Part shown: piece by piece, positions 16,620 to 24,722 of the stretch | Position numbering within the stretch: the stretch's first letter is position 1 | How the letters are laid out: the number at the start of each line of letters is the position of its first letter | NCBI GenBank assembly: GCA_963704585.1 | Contig: OY969919.1 | Coordinates: 124,001-188,000 of the forward strand | Length of the DNA stretch: 64,000 nt | Source of the DNA: Bog-756 sp963704585 | Lineage (GTDB): Bacteria > Actinomycetota > Acidimicrobiia > Acidimicrobiales > RAAP-2 | Direction: 5' to 3' | Program-made: the position numbers and the translations under genes | Notes under the pieces: model-generated | The model's input: only the letters and a program-made list of their open reading frames with translations | Database searches by the model: none | What the model was told of the DNA's origin: nothing

Positions 16620-17537
16620 ATGGCTGAGGACGCAGGTCGCTCGCTCTCGCGCCGGGCGCCTGGCGCGTCGACGCTGCTCCGTTCCACCGGCGCCCGCCTC
16701 ACCGACAAGCTCACCAAGCTCGTGCCCGTTCCGCGCCGGTTCGCGCTCGAAGAGGCCCTCGGTCGTCTGCCACCGGGGCGGTACCCCGTCGAGACCGAGC
16801 CGCCGCCGGTCGCTCCCGACAGGCTCATCGGCCTGCCGGACTTCATCGGCGTGGGTGTGCAGCGCGCCGGCACCACGTGGTGGTACGGGCTGCTGTCGCA
16901 GCAGGTGGCGATCCACCACGAGCCCGGGCTCCGCAAGGAGCGGCACTTCTTCGACCGCTTCTTCGAGCGCGCTCCGACGGACGCCGACATCGAGACCTAC
17001 ACGAGGTGGTTCCCCCGCCCGCCCGGGCTCCTGGTCGGTGAGTGGACGCCCAACTACCTGCACCACTTTTGGGTTCCGCCCCTCATCGCGCGCTGGACCC
17101 CCGACGCGAAGCTCCTCGTGCTGCTGCGCGACCCGGTCGACCGCTACGTGTCGGGACTGACACACGAGATGCAGTACGGCAGGCTGCCGCGGTTCTCGTA
17201 CGCCGACGACGCATGTGCCATGGGCATGTACGGCGCGCAGCTGAGTCGATTGCTGTCCCTCGTGCCGGTGTCGCGGGTGCTCGTCCTGCAGTACGAGCGG
17301 TGCCGAGCAGATCCGAGGGGACAGCTCAAGCGCACCCTCGAGTTCCTGGACATCGGAGACGAGCCGGGCCCGGTGCCCCCGCAGCGGGTCAACGAGACCG
17401 TCGGGCAGAAGGTGAACCTCCCCGGGCACGTTCGCGAGGAGCTCGCAGCCCGGTATGCGCAGGACCTGCGCCAACTGGTCGAGCTGGTTCCGCACGTCGA
17501 CCTCGAGCTCTGGCCCGGCGTCACGAGCGCCCGCTGA
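16620..17537 (+). CDS. PAPS-dependent sulfotransferase
   Basis: The product is a 305-residue cytosolic-type sulfotransferase that should transfer sulfate from PAPS to an alcohol or sugar. The 5'-phosphosulfate loop appears as VGVQRAGTTWWYGLL near residues 78-92, and the 3'-phosphate motif as LLRDPVDRYVSGLTHEM near residue 170. KERHFFDRFF and WTPNYLHHFW fit the heparan/Stf0-type sulfotransferase family. No signal peptide is seen. It is monocistronic, with a hairpin after the stop. The acceptor is unknown; a glycolipid or polysaccharide acceptor would fit the envelope genes elsewhere in the window. Confidence 0.85.
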   Translation: MAEDAGRSLSRRAPGASTLLRSTGARLTDKLTKLVPVPRRFALEEALGRLPPGRYPVETEPPPVAPDRLIGLPDFIGVGVQRAGTTWWYGLLSQQVAIHHEPGLRKERHFFDRFFERAPTDADIETYTRWFPRPPGLLVGEWTPNYLHHFWVPPLIARWTPDAKLLVLLRDPVDRYVSGLTHEMQYGRLPRFSYADDACAMGMYGAQLSRLLSLVPVSRVLVLQYERCRADPRGQLKRTLEFLDIGDEPGPVPPQRVNETVGQKVNLPGHVREELAARYAQDLRQLVELVPHVDLELWPGVTSAR

Positions 17538-17542
17538 GCTTG

Positions 17543-17565
17543 GCGGGCGGTCGACCGCTGCCCGC
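17543..17565. terminator. Hairpin between sulfotransferase and tRNA-Leu 3' ends
   Basis: GCGGGC / GCCCGC arms enclose a further palindromic GGTCGACC core, forming a near-perfect stem between the convergent sulfotransferase and tRNA gene. Confidence 0.55.
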
Positions 17566-17577
17566 GACGGTCGTCCG

Positions 17578-17660
17578 TGCCCGGGGCGGGAGTCGAACCC
17601 GCACGCCCTTGCGGGCAGTGGATTTTGAGTCCACCGCGTCTGCCATTCCGCCACCCGGGC
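17578..17660 (-). tRNA. tRNA-Leu (anticodon CAA)
   Basis: On the minus strand an 83-nt class II tRNA folds from 17660 to 17578. The acceptor stem is GCCCGGG / CCCGGGC with discriminator A. The D-arm starts TGGCGGAATGGCAGACGC, the anticodon stem-loop is GTGGACTCAAAATCCAC with CAA, a long variable arm TGCCCGCAAGGGCG follows, and the T-arm is GCGGGTTCGACTCCCGC. It decodes UUG. The 3' CCA is not encoded. Confidence 0.95.
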
Positions 17661-17778
17661 CGGTGGCTGCGCAGCCTACCGCTGCACCCCTGCCATCCAG
17701 GGTGTCGGCGCCCTGTTGACGCGTTCGGTGACGCGGCTCCGGACCGCGGGCTCGGCGACGCCCCGGAGGGGAGGGCCG

Positions 17779-17784
17779 TAGGCT
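17779..17784 (+). promoter_or_regulatory. -10 box for a probably leaderless menC transcript
   Basis: TAGGCT, identical to the box before trpC, lies 8 nt before the ATG at 17793. Confidence 0.45.
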
Positions 17785-17792
17785 CCGCGGCC

Positions 17793-19016
17793 ATGGACCG
17801 CGACGCGCGCACCGTCGACGTCACGCGCGCGTGGGCAGCGCTCGGGCGGACGACGGGGCTCGTCGGCGACACGGCCGACCTGTGGCGGATCGAGCTGCCG
17901 TTCCGCCGTCCGGTGCGGACGGCCGCGGGCGAGCACCGGAGCAGGCCGCTCGTGCTCGTGCGCCTGCGTGCTCGCCACGACGGGGTGCCGGTCGAAGGGT
18001 GGGGGGAGTGCGCGGCACTCGGGGATCGCGCCTTCGGCGCCGAGGACGCATCGGCCTCGTTCGACGCGCTGGAGGCGGCCCTCGTGCCGGCGCTGGCCGA
18101 GAGGGCAGCCGCGGGCCAACCACTGCCGGCACCGGCCGACCTCGCCGCCGTCGCCGCCCGCTCGCCCTCGACCCCGCTCGCGTTCGCCGCGCTCGAGATG
18201 GCCGTCGCCGATCTGCACCTGCGGGCAGAGGGCCGCTCCTTCGCCGAGCTGCTCGGCGTCGCGGACCATCGGGTCGAGGCCGGCGCTGTCGTCGGCATGA
18301 CCGACACGGTGGACGAGCTCGTGCGCGCGGCACGGACGCTCGCGGGGGACGGCTACACCCGACTCAAGGTCAAGATCGGACCGAACTGGGACGTCGGACC
18401 GCTCGCCGCGCTGCGCGAGGCACTCCCGGCCCTGCGCCTGCAAGCCGACGCGAACGGCGCCTACCGCGAGGAGGACGCCGCGCACCTGCTTGCGCTCGAC
18501 CGATTCGACCTGCTCTGCCTCGAGCAGCCGCTGCCCGCCGCCGACCTCGCCGCCCATGCCCGCCTCGCCGAGGTGCTCGAGACCCCCGTCTGTCTCGACG
18601 AGAGCCTCGACGGCCCGGCCCGGATCCGCGAGGCGGTCGGGCTCGGCGCGTGCGAGGTCGTCTGCGTGAAGCCGGGGCGCCTCGGCGGCATCGGGGCCGC
18701 CCTCGACACCGTCACGTGGTGCGCGGCCGGCGGGATTCCCCTCTGGATCGGGGGGATGTTCGAGTCGGGGTATGCGCGCGGGGTGAACACGGTGATCGCC
18801 GCGCTGCCGGGATTCTCCTGGCCGGGCGATCTCGCGCCGGCGTCGACCTACCTCGCTGACGATCTTGTCGCGCCCGCCGTGGCCGACGAGGTGGGCCCGG
18901 GCGACCCGCCCATGCTGGCACCGCCTCCCGGACCCGGCATGGGGCCGCGCCCGGACGCGGGTGCCGTCGAACGGCACGCCGTCGAGCACCGGGTCGTCGA
19001 TCTCGCACCGAGATGA
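17793..19016 (+). CDS. menC: o-Succinylbenzoate synthase (enolase superfamily)
   Basis: The product is 407 residues; MenC dehydrates SHCHC to o-succinylbenzoate in menaquinone synthesis. The enolase-superfamily barrel shows the catalytic Lys pair in RLKVKIGPNWD, metal ligands in LQADANGAYR, LCLEQPLP and CLDESLDG, and the second acid/base Lys in VCVKPGRLGGIG. SGYARGVNT near the C-terminus is a MenC/NSAR feature. ATG 17793 is picked because it follows TAGGCT and because the frame upstream crosses the tRNA. The family also includes N-acylamino acid racemases, so substrate identity needs menaquinone gene context, which is absent here. Confidence 0.8.
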   Translation: MDRDARTVDVTRAWAALGRTTGLVGDTADLWRIELPFRRPVRTAAGEHRSRPLVLVRLRARHDGVPVEGWGECAALGDRAFGAEDASASFDALEAALVPALAERAAAGQPLPAPADLAAVAARSPSTPLAFAALEMAVADLHLRAEGRSFAELLGVADHRVEAGAVVGMTDTVDELVRAARTLAGDGYTRLKVKIGPNWDVGPLAALREALPALRLQADANGAYREEDAAHLLALDRFDLLCLEQPLPAADLAAHARLAEVLETPVCLDESLDGPARIREAVGLGACEVVCVKPGRLGGIGAALDTVTWCAAGGIPLWIGGMFESGYARGVNTVIAALPGFSWPGDLAPASTYLADDLVAPAVADEVGPGDPPMLAPPPGPGMGPRPDAGAVERHAVEHRVVDLAPR

Positions 19017-19091
19017 CGCGGCCAGGACCGGCGGAACCCTCCTGGTCGGGGGCGGTCCGCGGTGCACGCCCGCCGGATGCGGCCCCGTGCG

Positions 19092-19097
19092 TAGAAT
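19092..19097 (+). promoter_or_regulatory. -10 box (TAGAAT) before the small coiled-coil gene
   Basis: This hexamer is close to the sigma-70 consensus and lies 9 nt before the ATG at 19107, again predicting a leaderless transcript. Confidence 0.5.
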
Positions 19098-19106
19098 TGC
19101 CGTCCC

Positions 19107-19400
19107 ATGCATCGCACCACCGTCGAACGCCGGCTGAGCGACGCCCATCAGCAGCTCGTCCGCGCGCGCGCCGAGCTGGCGGTCCTCGACGAGCAGCTCC
19201 TCGTGGTCAACGAGATCGCCGACGACACGCGCCTGCGGGCCCTGGTCGCCGAGACGCCCGTCGCGGCCAGGGAGCACGACGAGGCCAGCCGCCACGCGGA
19301 CGCCATGCTGCGCACCCGGGCCGCCCTCGTGGAGCAGATCGCGGAGCTCGAGCGCCGGCAGGACGAGCTGCTCGACCGGTTGACCGTCGGTCCCGCTTGA
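19107..19400 (+). CDS. Small predicted coiled-coil protein
   Basis: The product is 97 residues, charged and almost entirely helical, with heptad-like spacing of Leu/Val/Ile (RLSDAHQQLVRARAEL near the start, LVEQIAELERRQDELLDRL near the end). It has no signal peptide, membrane segment or Cys. The TAGAAT box and a hairpin after the stop give it an independent transcription unit, which argues that it is a real gene. I do not recognise the family, and the function is unknown. It precedes pdtaR by 80 bp. Confidence 0.7.
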   Translation: MHRTTVERRLSDAHQQLVRARAELAVLDEQLLVVNEIADDTRLRALVAETPVAAREHDEASRHADAMLRTRAALVEQIAELERRQDELLDRLTVGPA

Positions 19401-19424
19401 CGGCCCGCAGTCCGCGATGCGAGT

Positions 19425-19444
19425 GTCGCCGCCTCGGCGGCGAC
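19425..19444. terminator. Perfect 8-bp hairpin upstream of pdtaR
   Basis: GTCGCCGC and GCGGCGAC arms pair perfectly around a CTCG tetraloop, 25 nt after the coiled-coil gene and 37 nt before pdtaR. It could terminate the upstream unit or sit in the pdtaR leader. Confidence 0.45.
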
Positions 19445-19480
19445 CGACCCGATTCCGATGGCGGAGGACGCTGAAGCACG

Positions 19481-20095
19481 ATGAACAGGCGAGTGGTCAT
19501 TGCCGAGGACGAGGCGATCATCCGCCTCGACCTCAAGGAGATCCTCCTCGACGAGGGGTACGAGGTCGTCGGGGAGACCGGGCGCGGCGACGAGGCTGTC
19601 GAGCTCGTGCGACTGCACGAGCCCGAGCTCGTGATCCTGGACGTCAAGATGCCGGGCTCCGACGGGTTGGCGGCCGCACGGGAGATCCGCGACCTCGGTC
19701 TCAAGGTGGCGGTCCTCGTGCTCACCGCGTTCAGCCAGCGGAACCTCATCGACGAAGCCCGTGAGGCCGGTGTCGCCGCCTACCTGGTCAAGCCGTTCCA
19801 GCGGATCGAGCTGATCCCCGCGATCGACCAGGCCGTCGCGCGGTGCGAGCAGGAGTGGGCCATCGACGACGAGGCGCGCCGCGCGGTCGCGGACGGTTCG
19901 ATGGACACACGGGCGGCCGCCGAGGACAAGCTCGAGACCCGCCGGGTGGTGGACGAGGCCAAGGGCATGCTCATGGAGCAGGGGGGCCTGACCGAGGCCG
20001 AGGCGTTCGAGTTCATCCAGAAGAAGGCGATGGGGACGCGGACCCGCATGGTCGACGTCGCACGCCAGGTCCTCGAAGGGACCCTCGCGCCCTAG
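19481..20095 (+). CDS. pdtaR: ANTAR-domain response regulator (PdtaR-like)
   Basis: The product is 204 residues: a CheY-like receiver (EDE near residue 10, phospho-acceptor Asp54 in LVILDVKMPG, VLTAF, and Lys in YLVKPFQ) followed by an ANTAR domain (KLETRRVVDEAKGMLM, LTEAEAFEFIQKKAMGTR). ANTAR proteins bind RNA hairpins and prevent termination. The M. tuberculosis homologue Rv1626 (PdtaR) likewise sits just upstream of polA. The partner kinase (PdtaS) is not in the window. It precedes polA by only 14 nt, so the two are probably cotranscribed. Confidence 0.92.
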   Translation: MNRRVVIAEDEAIIRLDLKEILLDEGYEVVGETGRGDEAVELVRLHEPELVILDVKMPGSDGLAAAREIRDLGLKVAVLVLTAFSQRNLIDEAREAGVAAYLVKPFQRIELIPAIDQAVARCEQEWAIDDEARRAVADGSMDTRAAAEDKLETRRVVDEAKGMLMEQGGLTEAEAFEFIQKKAMGTRTRMVDVARQVLEGTLAP

Positions 20096-20109
20096 GCCGC
20101 GAGGCGTCG

Positions 20110-22950
20110 ATGGCCGGCGAGACCCGCACCCGGAAATCACCTGCCGCTTCGACGGCCGCGCCCGCAAGGCCGCTCCTCCTCCTCGACGGGATGTCCCTCG
20201 GGTTCCGCGCGTACTTCGCGCTCCCGACCACGCTCACCACGAGCGAGGGCATCGTGACCAACGCGGTGCACGGCTTCGCCTCGATGGTGGCGAACCTCAT
20301 CCGCGACCACCGGCCCGTCGGCCTCGCGGTCGCGTTCGACCTGCCGGGCGGCACCTTCCGCGACGAGATCGTCGACGACTACAAGGCGGGCCGCGCCGAG
20401 ACCCCGGACGACCTTCCGGCGCAGTTCGAGATGATCCGCACGCTCCTCGAGTCCCTGGCGATCCCGGTGGTCGAAGCCGAGGGCTTCGAGGCGGACGACG
20501 TCCTCGCGACGCTCGCGTGCGAGGCGCGCGACCGTGACGAGCCGGTGATCGTCGTGACCGGCGATCGCGACTCCTTCCAGCTGGTCGAGGACCCGTACAT
20601 CCGGGTCCTGTACAACAAGCGCGGCGTGAGCGACTATGCGCTGTACGACGAGGCGGGCATCGAGGAGCGCACCGGGGTGACGCCGACCAAGTACCCGCTC
20701 CTCGCGGCGCTCCGCGGCGACCCCTCCGACAACCTGCCGGGGGTGCCGGGGGTGGGGGAGAAGACCGCGGCCAAGCTCATCAACGAGTACGGCGAACTCG
20801 ACACGCTCTACGCGCACCTCGACGCGCTCACCCCGAAGCTCCGCGAGAACCTCGCGGGCAGCGCCGCGGAGGTACGGAGCAACGTCGAGGTGATCCCGCT
20901 GGTCCGCGACGTCCCGCTCGACGTGCACGTCGACGACCTCTCCCTCGGCGGGTGGGAGGCCGAGACAGCCCGCCGGACCTTCGCCGCGCTCGAACTGCGC
21001 ACCCTCTGGACGCGCTTCTCGCAGCTCATGGACGACGGGCTCCTCGGAATACCCGACGGCGACGCCACGACCACGGGCGGGACGTCCGTCGATGCGGCGC
21101 CGGCCGACCCGGACGCGGCATGGCTCGAGAAGCCGCCGTTCACCGTCCCGTCGACGGCGGCGGCCGCGGCCAAGGCCGTCGGCGCGGTGCGCACCGCCGC
21201 ACGGGCCGGCACGGGCAACCTCGCCGTCGCGGCCCGCTGGAGCGGTGATCCGGGCCGCTCGCCGCTCGCCGGTCTCGCACTCGTCCCCGAGCCTTCGTCC
21301 GAGGCGGCCGGCCCGGTCGAGGCGGTCTACGTGGCCGGGCCCGACCTGCTCGCCGACGCCAAGGTCCTCGACGCGCTCCAAAAGGCGGTGGGCCCGGGCG
21401 GCGCCGGTGTCGTGGCGCACGACGCGAAGGAGCTCATGCGCACCCTGCTGCCCCTCGGGGTCGACATGGTCGGCCTGGTGCTCGACACGGCTGTCGCGGC
21501 CTACCTGCTCGACCCCTCGACCGACCGCTACCGGGTCAGCGACCTCGCCGAGCGCCACCTCGGGGTCGCCGTCGACGACGGTGCGGCCGGCAAGGGGCAG
21601 GGGGTCTTCGCCCTCGGCGAGGACGGGGAGTCGGCTGAGGACGTGGTCGTGCTCGCGATGGTCCGGGTGGCCGCCACCGTGTCGAGGCTTCGCGCGCCCC
21701 TCCTCGCCGCGCTCGACGCGGTCGGCGAGGGTGGGCTCTTCGCCGACGTCGAGCTGCCACTCGTGCGGGTGCTCGCCAGGATGGAGGTGGTGGGTGTCCC
21801 GGTCGACCGGTCGGCGCTCGTCGCGATCGCGGCCGATCTGGCCGAGGAGTGCCGGACGCTCGAGGCCCAGATCCACGATCTCGCCGGCGGTCCGTTCAAG
21901 ATCAACTCGGTGCCGCAGCTGCGCTCGGTCCTCTACGAGCAGCTCGGCCTGACCCCGGTGCGCAAGACGAAGACCGGCTACTCCACCGACGCGCGGACCC
22001 TCGAGTCCCTGCGCGGCCAGCATCCCATCGTCGGACAGCTGCTGCGCTACCGCGAGGTGGAGAAGCTGCGCTCGACCTACGGCGAGAGCCTCGCCGCCGA
22101 GGTCGCCGACGACGGGCGCATCCACGCGACCTTCCGCCAGACGGTGGCCCGGACAGGTCGTCTCTCCTCCGACCGACCCAACCTCCACAACATCCCGGTC
22201 CGTACCGACGAGGGCCGCCGATTCCGTGAGGCGTTCGTTCCCTCGGAGGGCCGCACCCTGCTGGTCGCCGACTACGACCAGGTCGAGCTGCGGGCGATCG
22301 CCCACCTCTCGGCCGACCCGGGCCTCACCGCGTCCTTCGCGGCCGGCGAGGACATCCACCGCACCGTCGCCTCCCGCGTCTTCGGCGTCGGCCGCGACGA
22401 AGTCACCCCCGCACAGCGGACCACCGCCAAGATGGTCTCCTACGGGCTCGCCTACGGCATGGAGGCCTACGGGCTCTCGCAGCGGCTCGGCGTGCCGGTC
22501 GAAGAGGCCCAGGCCATCCTCGAGTCGTACTTCGACGGGTTCCCCTCGGTCCGGGCGTACATGGACCGCGCGGTCGCCGAGGCACGGGAGGTCGGGTACA
22601 CCGTGACGGCGTTCGGCCGACGCCGGCCGCTGCCCGATCTCACCGCGGCCAACTATCAGGTCCGCCAGGCCGCAGAGCGCCAGGCGATGAACGCGGGCAT
22701 CCAGGGGCTCGCGGCCGACCTCTTCAAAGTGGCGCTGGTGCGGCTCGACGCGGGACTCGAGGAGGGGGGGTACGCGTCCGATCTGGTGCTGCAGGTCCAC
22801 GACGAGGTCCTCCTCGATGTCGAGCCGGACGAGGCCGACGCCGTCGCCGCGCTCACCGAGGAGGCGCTCACCGGCGCGGCAGCGCTCTCGGTGCCCCTCA
22901 AGGTGGCGATGGCCTGGGGCTCCTCGTGGGCTGAGGCCAAGGGCGCCTGA
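20110..22950 (+). CDS. polA: DNA polymerase I
   Basis: The product is 946 residues with the usual three parts. The N-terminal 5'-nuclease (LLLLDGMSLGFRAYFAL, EGFEADDVLATLA, GDRDSFQLV, LPGVPGVGEKTA) spans about residues 20-310. The central 3'-5' exonuclease-like domain (about 350-560) lacks the DxE exonuclease I motif, as in mycobacterial Pol I, so proofreading is unlikely. The polymerase domain carries motif A VADYDQVELRAIAHL, motif B RTTAKMVSYGLAYGM and motif C LQVHDEVLLDVE. ATG 20110 begins the aligned region. It lies between pdtaR and rpsA, an arrangement also seen in mycobacteria. Confidence 0.96.
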   Translation: MAGETRTRKSPAASTAAPARPLLLLDGMSLGFRAYFALPTTLTTSEGIVTNAVHGFASMVANLIRDHRPVGLAVAFDLPGGTFRDEIVDDYKAGRAETPDDLPAQFEMIRTLLESLAIPVVEAEGFEADDVLATLACEARDRDEPVIVVTGDRDSFQLVEDPYIRVLYNKRGVSDYALYDEAGIEERTGVTPTKYPLLAALRGDPSDNLPGVPGVGEKTAAKLINEYGELDTLYAHLDALTPKLRENLAGSAAEVRSNVEVIPLVRDVPLDVHVDDLSLGGWEAETARRTFAALELRTLWTRFSQLMDDGLLGIPDGDATTTGGTSVDAAPADPDAAWLEKPPFTVPSTAAAAAKAVGAVRTAARAGTGNLAVAARWSGDPGRSPLAGLALVPEPSSEAAGPVEAVYVAGPDLLADAKVLDALQKAVGPGGAGVVAHDAKELMRTLLPLGVDMVGLVLDTAVAAYLLDPSTDRYRVSDLAERHLGVAVDDGAAGKGQGVFALGEDGESAEDVVVLAMVRVAATVSRLRAPLLAALDAVGEGGLFADVELPLVRVLARMEVVGVPVDRSALVAIAADLAEECRTLEAQIHDLAGGPFKINSVPQLRSVLYEQLGLTPVRKTKTGYSTDARTLESLRGQHPIVGQLLRYREVEKLRSTYGESLAAEVADDGRIHATFRQTVARTGRLSSDRPNLHNIPVRTDEGRRFREAFVPSEGRTLLVADYDQVELRAIAHLSADPGLTASFAAGEDIHRTVASRVFGVGRDEVTPAQRTTAKMVSYGLAYGMEAYGLSQRLGVPVEEAQAILESYFDGFPSVRAYMDRAVAEAREVGYTVTAFGRRRPLPDLTAANYQVRQAAERQAMNAGIQGLAADLFKVALVRLDAGLEEGGYASDLVLQVHDEVLLDVEPDEADAVAALTEEALTGAAALSVPLKVAMAWGSSWAEAKGA

Positions 22951-22982
22951 CCGGCACCGCCCTGGCGCCGGGGCCGGTCGGG

Positions 22983-22988
22983 TAGCGT
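22983..22988 (+). promoter_or_regulatory. Candidate -10 box for rpsA
   Basis: TAGCGT lies about 92 nt before the rpsA ATG in the polA-rpsA gap, giving an untranslated leader of about 85 nt. The same hexamer precedes gap at 63729. No convincing -35 is seen. Confidence 0.35.
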
Positions 22989-23080
22989 AGAGACCCGGCC
23001 ACGACCCGGTGGCCACGATCTCCGCCCCGGGATCCGACCGACGACGGGGCGCACTGTCCGGAAAGCGAGCGACCGAGTCG

Positions 23081-24613
23081 ATGTCCGATACCAACGCCGT
23101 CTCTGACGGCACCACCCTGCTCTCGCCCGAGGCGATGGGCACCTTCGACGAGAATGGGGTCTACGTCCCCCGCCCGGTGACCGAGGACGACCTCGGCGGC
23201 GCCTCACTCGAGGACGCGATGGCCGGCACCATCGTCGAGTTCGAGGACGGCGACCTCGTGGAGGGCACGGTGGTCAAGATCGACCGTGACGAGGTCCTCC
23301 TCGACATCGGCTTCAAGTCCGAGGGCGTGATCCCCGTGCGGGAGCTCTCGATCCGCAACGACGTCGATCCCTCCCAGATCGTCGACCTCAACGAGACGAT
23401 CGAAGCCCTGGTCCTCCAGAAGGAGGACAAGGAGGGCCGGCTCATCCTCTCGAAGAAGCGGGCCCAGTACGAGCGGGCCTGGGGGACCATCGAGAAGCTC
23501 AAGGAGGCCGACGAGGTGGTGACCGGTCCGGTCATCGAGGTGGTGAAGGGCGGCCTCATCGTCGACATCGGCCTGCGTGGCTTCCTGCCGGCCTCCCTCG
23601 TCGAGTTGCGCCGCGTCCGCGAGCTCCAGCCCTACGTCGGCCGGACCATCGAGGCCAAGATCATCGAGCTCGACCGCAACCGCAACAACGTGGTGCTCTC
23701 GCGCCGGGCCTGGCTCGAGGAGACCCAGAAGGAGCAGCGCGGCGAGTTCCTGGTCAACCTCAAACCGGGCGAGCGCCGACGCGGCGTGGTCTCCTCGGTG
23801 GTCAACTTCGGCGCCTTCGTCGACCTCGGCGGGATGGACGGCCTGGTCCACGTCTCCGAGCTCTCCTGGAAGCACGTCGACCACCCGTCGTCGGTGGTGT
23901 CGGTCGGCGACGAGATCGAGGTCGAGGTTCTCGACGTCGATCTCGACAAGGAGCGGATCAGCCTCTCCCTCAAGGCAACCCAGACCGACCCCTGGCAGGA
24001 GTTCGCCAACTCCCACCAGGTCGGCGAGCTCGTCTACGGCCGGATCACCAAGCTGGTGCCGTTCGGCTCGTTCGTGCAGGTCGGCGACGGCATCGAGGGG
24101 CTCGTGCACATCTCGGAGATGGCCGGCCACCACGTGGACCTCCCCGAGCAGGTCGTGACGCCCGGCGAGGAGCTGTGGGTCAAGATCATCGACATCGACC
24201 TCCAGCGCCGGCGGATCAGCCTCTCGATCAAACAGGCCGCGGAGGGCGGCGAGGTCTCGGAGGAGTACCGCGAGGCCTTCGGCGAGCACGCGTACGACGC
24301 CGAGGGCAATTACGTCGGGCCGTTCGAGTTCGCCGAAGCCGAGTTCACCCCCGAGACGGAAGCCCAGGCGGCCTGGGCCGACTACGTGGCCGAACACGGG
24401 CCGGCCGAAGGGGGTGCCCCTGAGGGTGGCGCGGGCGGCGAGGCGGCACCTCCCGAGGCGGCACCAGTGGACGCGGCACCAGTGGACGCGGCACCGATCG
24501 ACGCGGCACCTGCGGACGCGGCACCTGCGAACGGGGCACCTGCTGACGCAGCCCCGATCGACGCGGCACCTGCGGATGCGGCACCTGCCGCGGCCGACTC
24601 GCCGGAGGGCTGA
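23081..24613 (+). CDS. rpsA: 30S ribosomal protein S1
   Basis: The product is 510 residues with four S1 RNA-binding domains: about residues 48-115 (EGTVVKIDRDEVLLDIGFK), 130-200 (LIVDIGLRGFLPASLVE), 215-290 (GVVSSVVNFGAFVDLGGMDG) and 300-375 (GRITKLVPFGSFVQVGDGIE). S1 helps mRNA bind the 30S subunit; four domains is normal in actinobacteria. Residues from about 455 to 505 are an Ala-Pro-Asp pentapeptide repeat array encoded by 15-bp DNA repeats. I use ATG 23081; a GTG at 23009 would add 24 residues. Confidence 0.95.
   Translation: MSDTNAVSDGTTLLSPEAMGTFDENGVYVPRPVTEDDLGGASLEDAMAGTIVEFEDGDLVEGTVVKIDRDEVLLDIGFKSEGVIPVRELSIRNDVDPSQIVDLNETIEALVLQKEDKEGRLILSKKRAQYERAWGTIEKLKEADEVVTGPVIEVVKGGLIVDIGLRGFLPASLVELRRVRELQPYVGRTIEAKIIELDRNRNNVVLSRRAWLEETQKEQRGEFLVNLKPGERRRGVVSSVVNFGAFVDLGGMDGLVHVSELSWKHVDHPSSVVSVGDEIEVEVLDVDLDKERISLSLKATQTDPWQEFANSHQVGELVYGRITKLVPFGSFVQVGDGIEGLVHISEMAGHHVDLPEQVVTPGEELWVKIIDIDLQRRRISLSIKQAAEGGEVSEEYREAFGEHAYDAEGNYVGPFEFAEAEFTPETEAQAAWADYVAEHGPAEGGAPEGGAGGEAAPPEAAPVDAAPVDAAPIDAAPADAAPANGAPADAAPIDAAPADAAPAAADSPEG
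24443..24595. repeat. 15-bp repeat array coding the S1 C-terminal AAPxD tail
   Basis: About ten imperfect copies of a 15-bp unit (consensus GCGGCACCTGCGGAC) encode AAPVD, AAPID, AAPAD and similar pentapeptides at the end of rpsA. Period and frame are conserved throughout, so copy number can vary without a frameshift. Confidence 0.9.
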
Positions 24614-24633
24614 GGACCCGCTTCGCCCGGGCG

Positions 24634-24656
24634 GCCCGCCCTCCGAAGGGCTGGGC
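24634..24656. terminator. Hairpin between convergent rpsA and oppF
   Basis: GCCCGCCCT pairs with AGGGCTGGGC around a CCGA loop, with one G-U pair and one bulged base, 20 nt after the rpsA stop. There is no U-tract. Confidence 0.45.
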
Positions 24657-24722
24657 GACTGCTCGAAGGTGAGGCCCGGTCGGGTCTGCCGGCGCGGAGC
24701 GCCGACGAGTCGCCGGTGAGGC

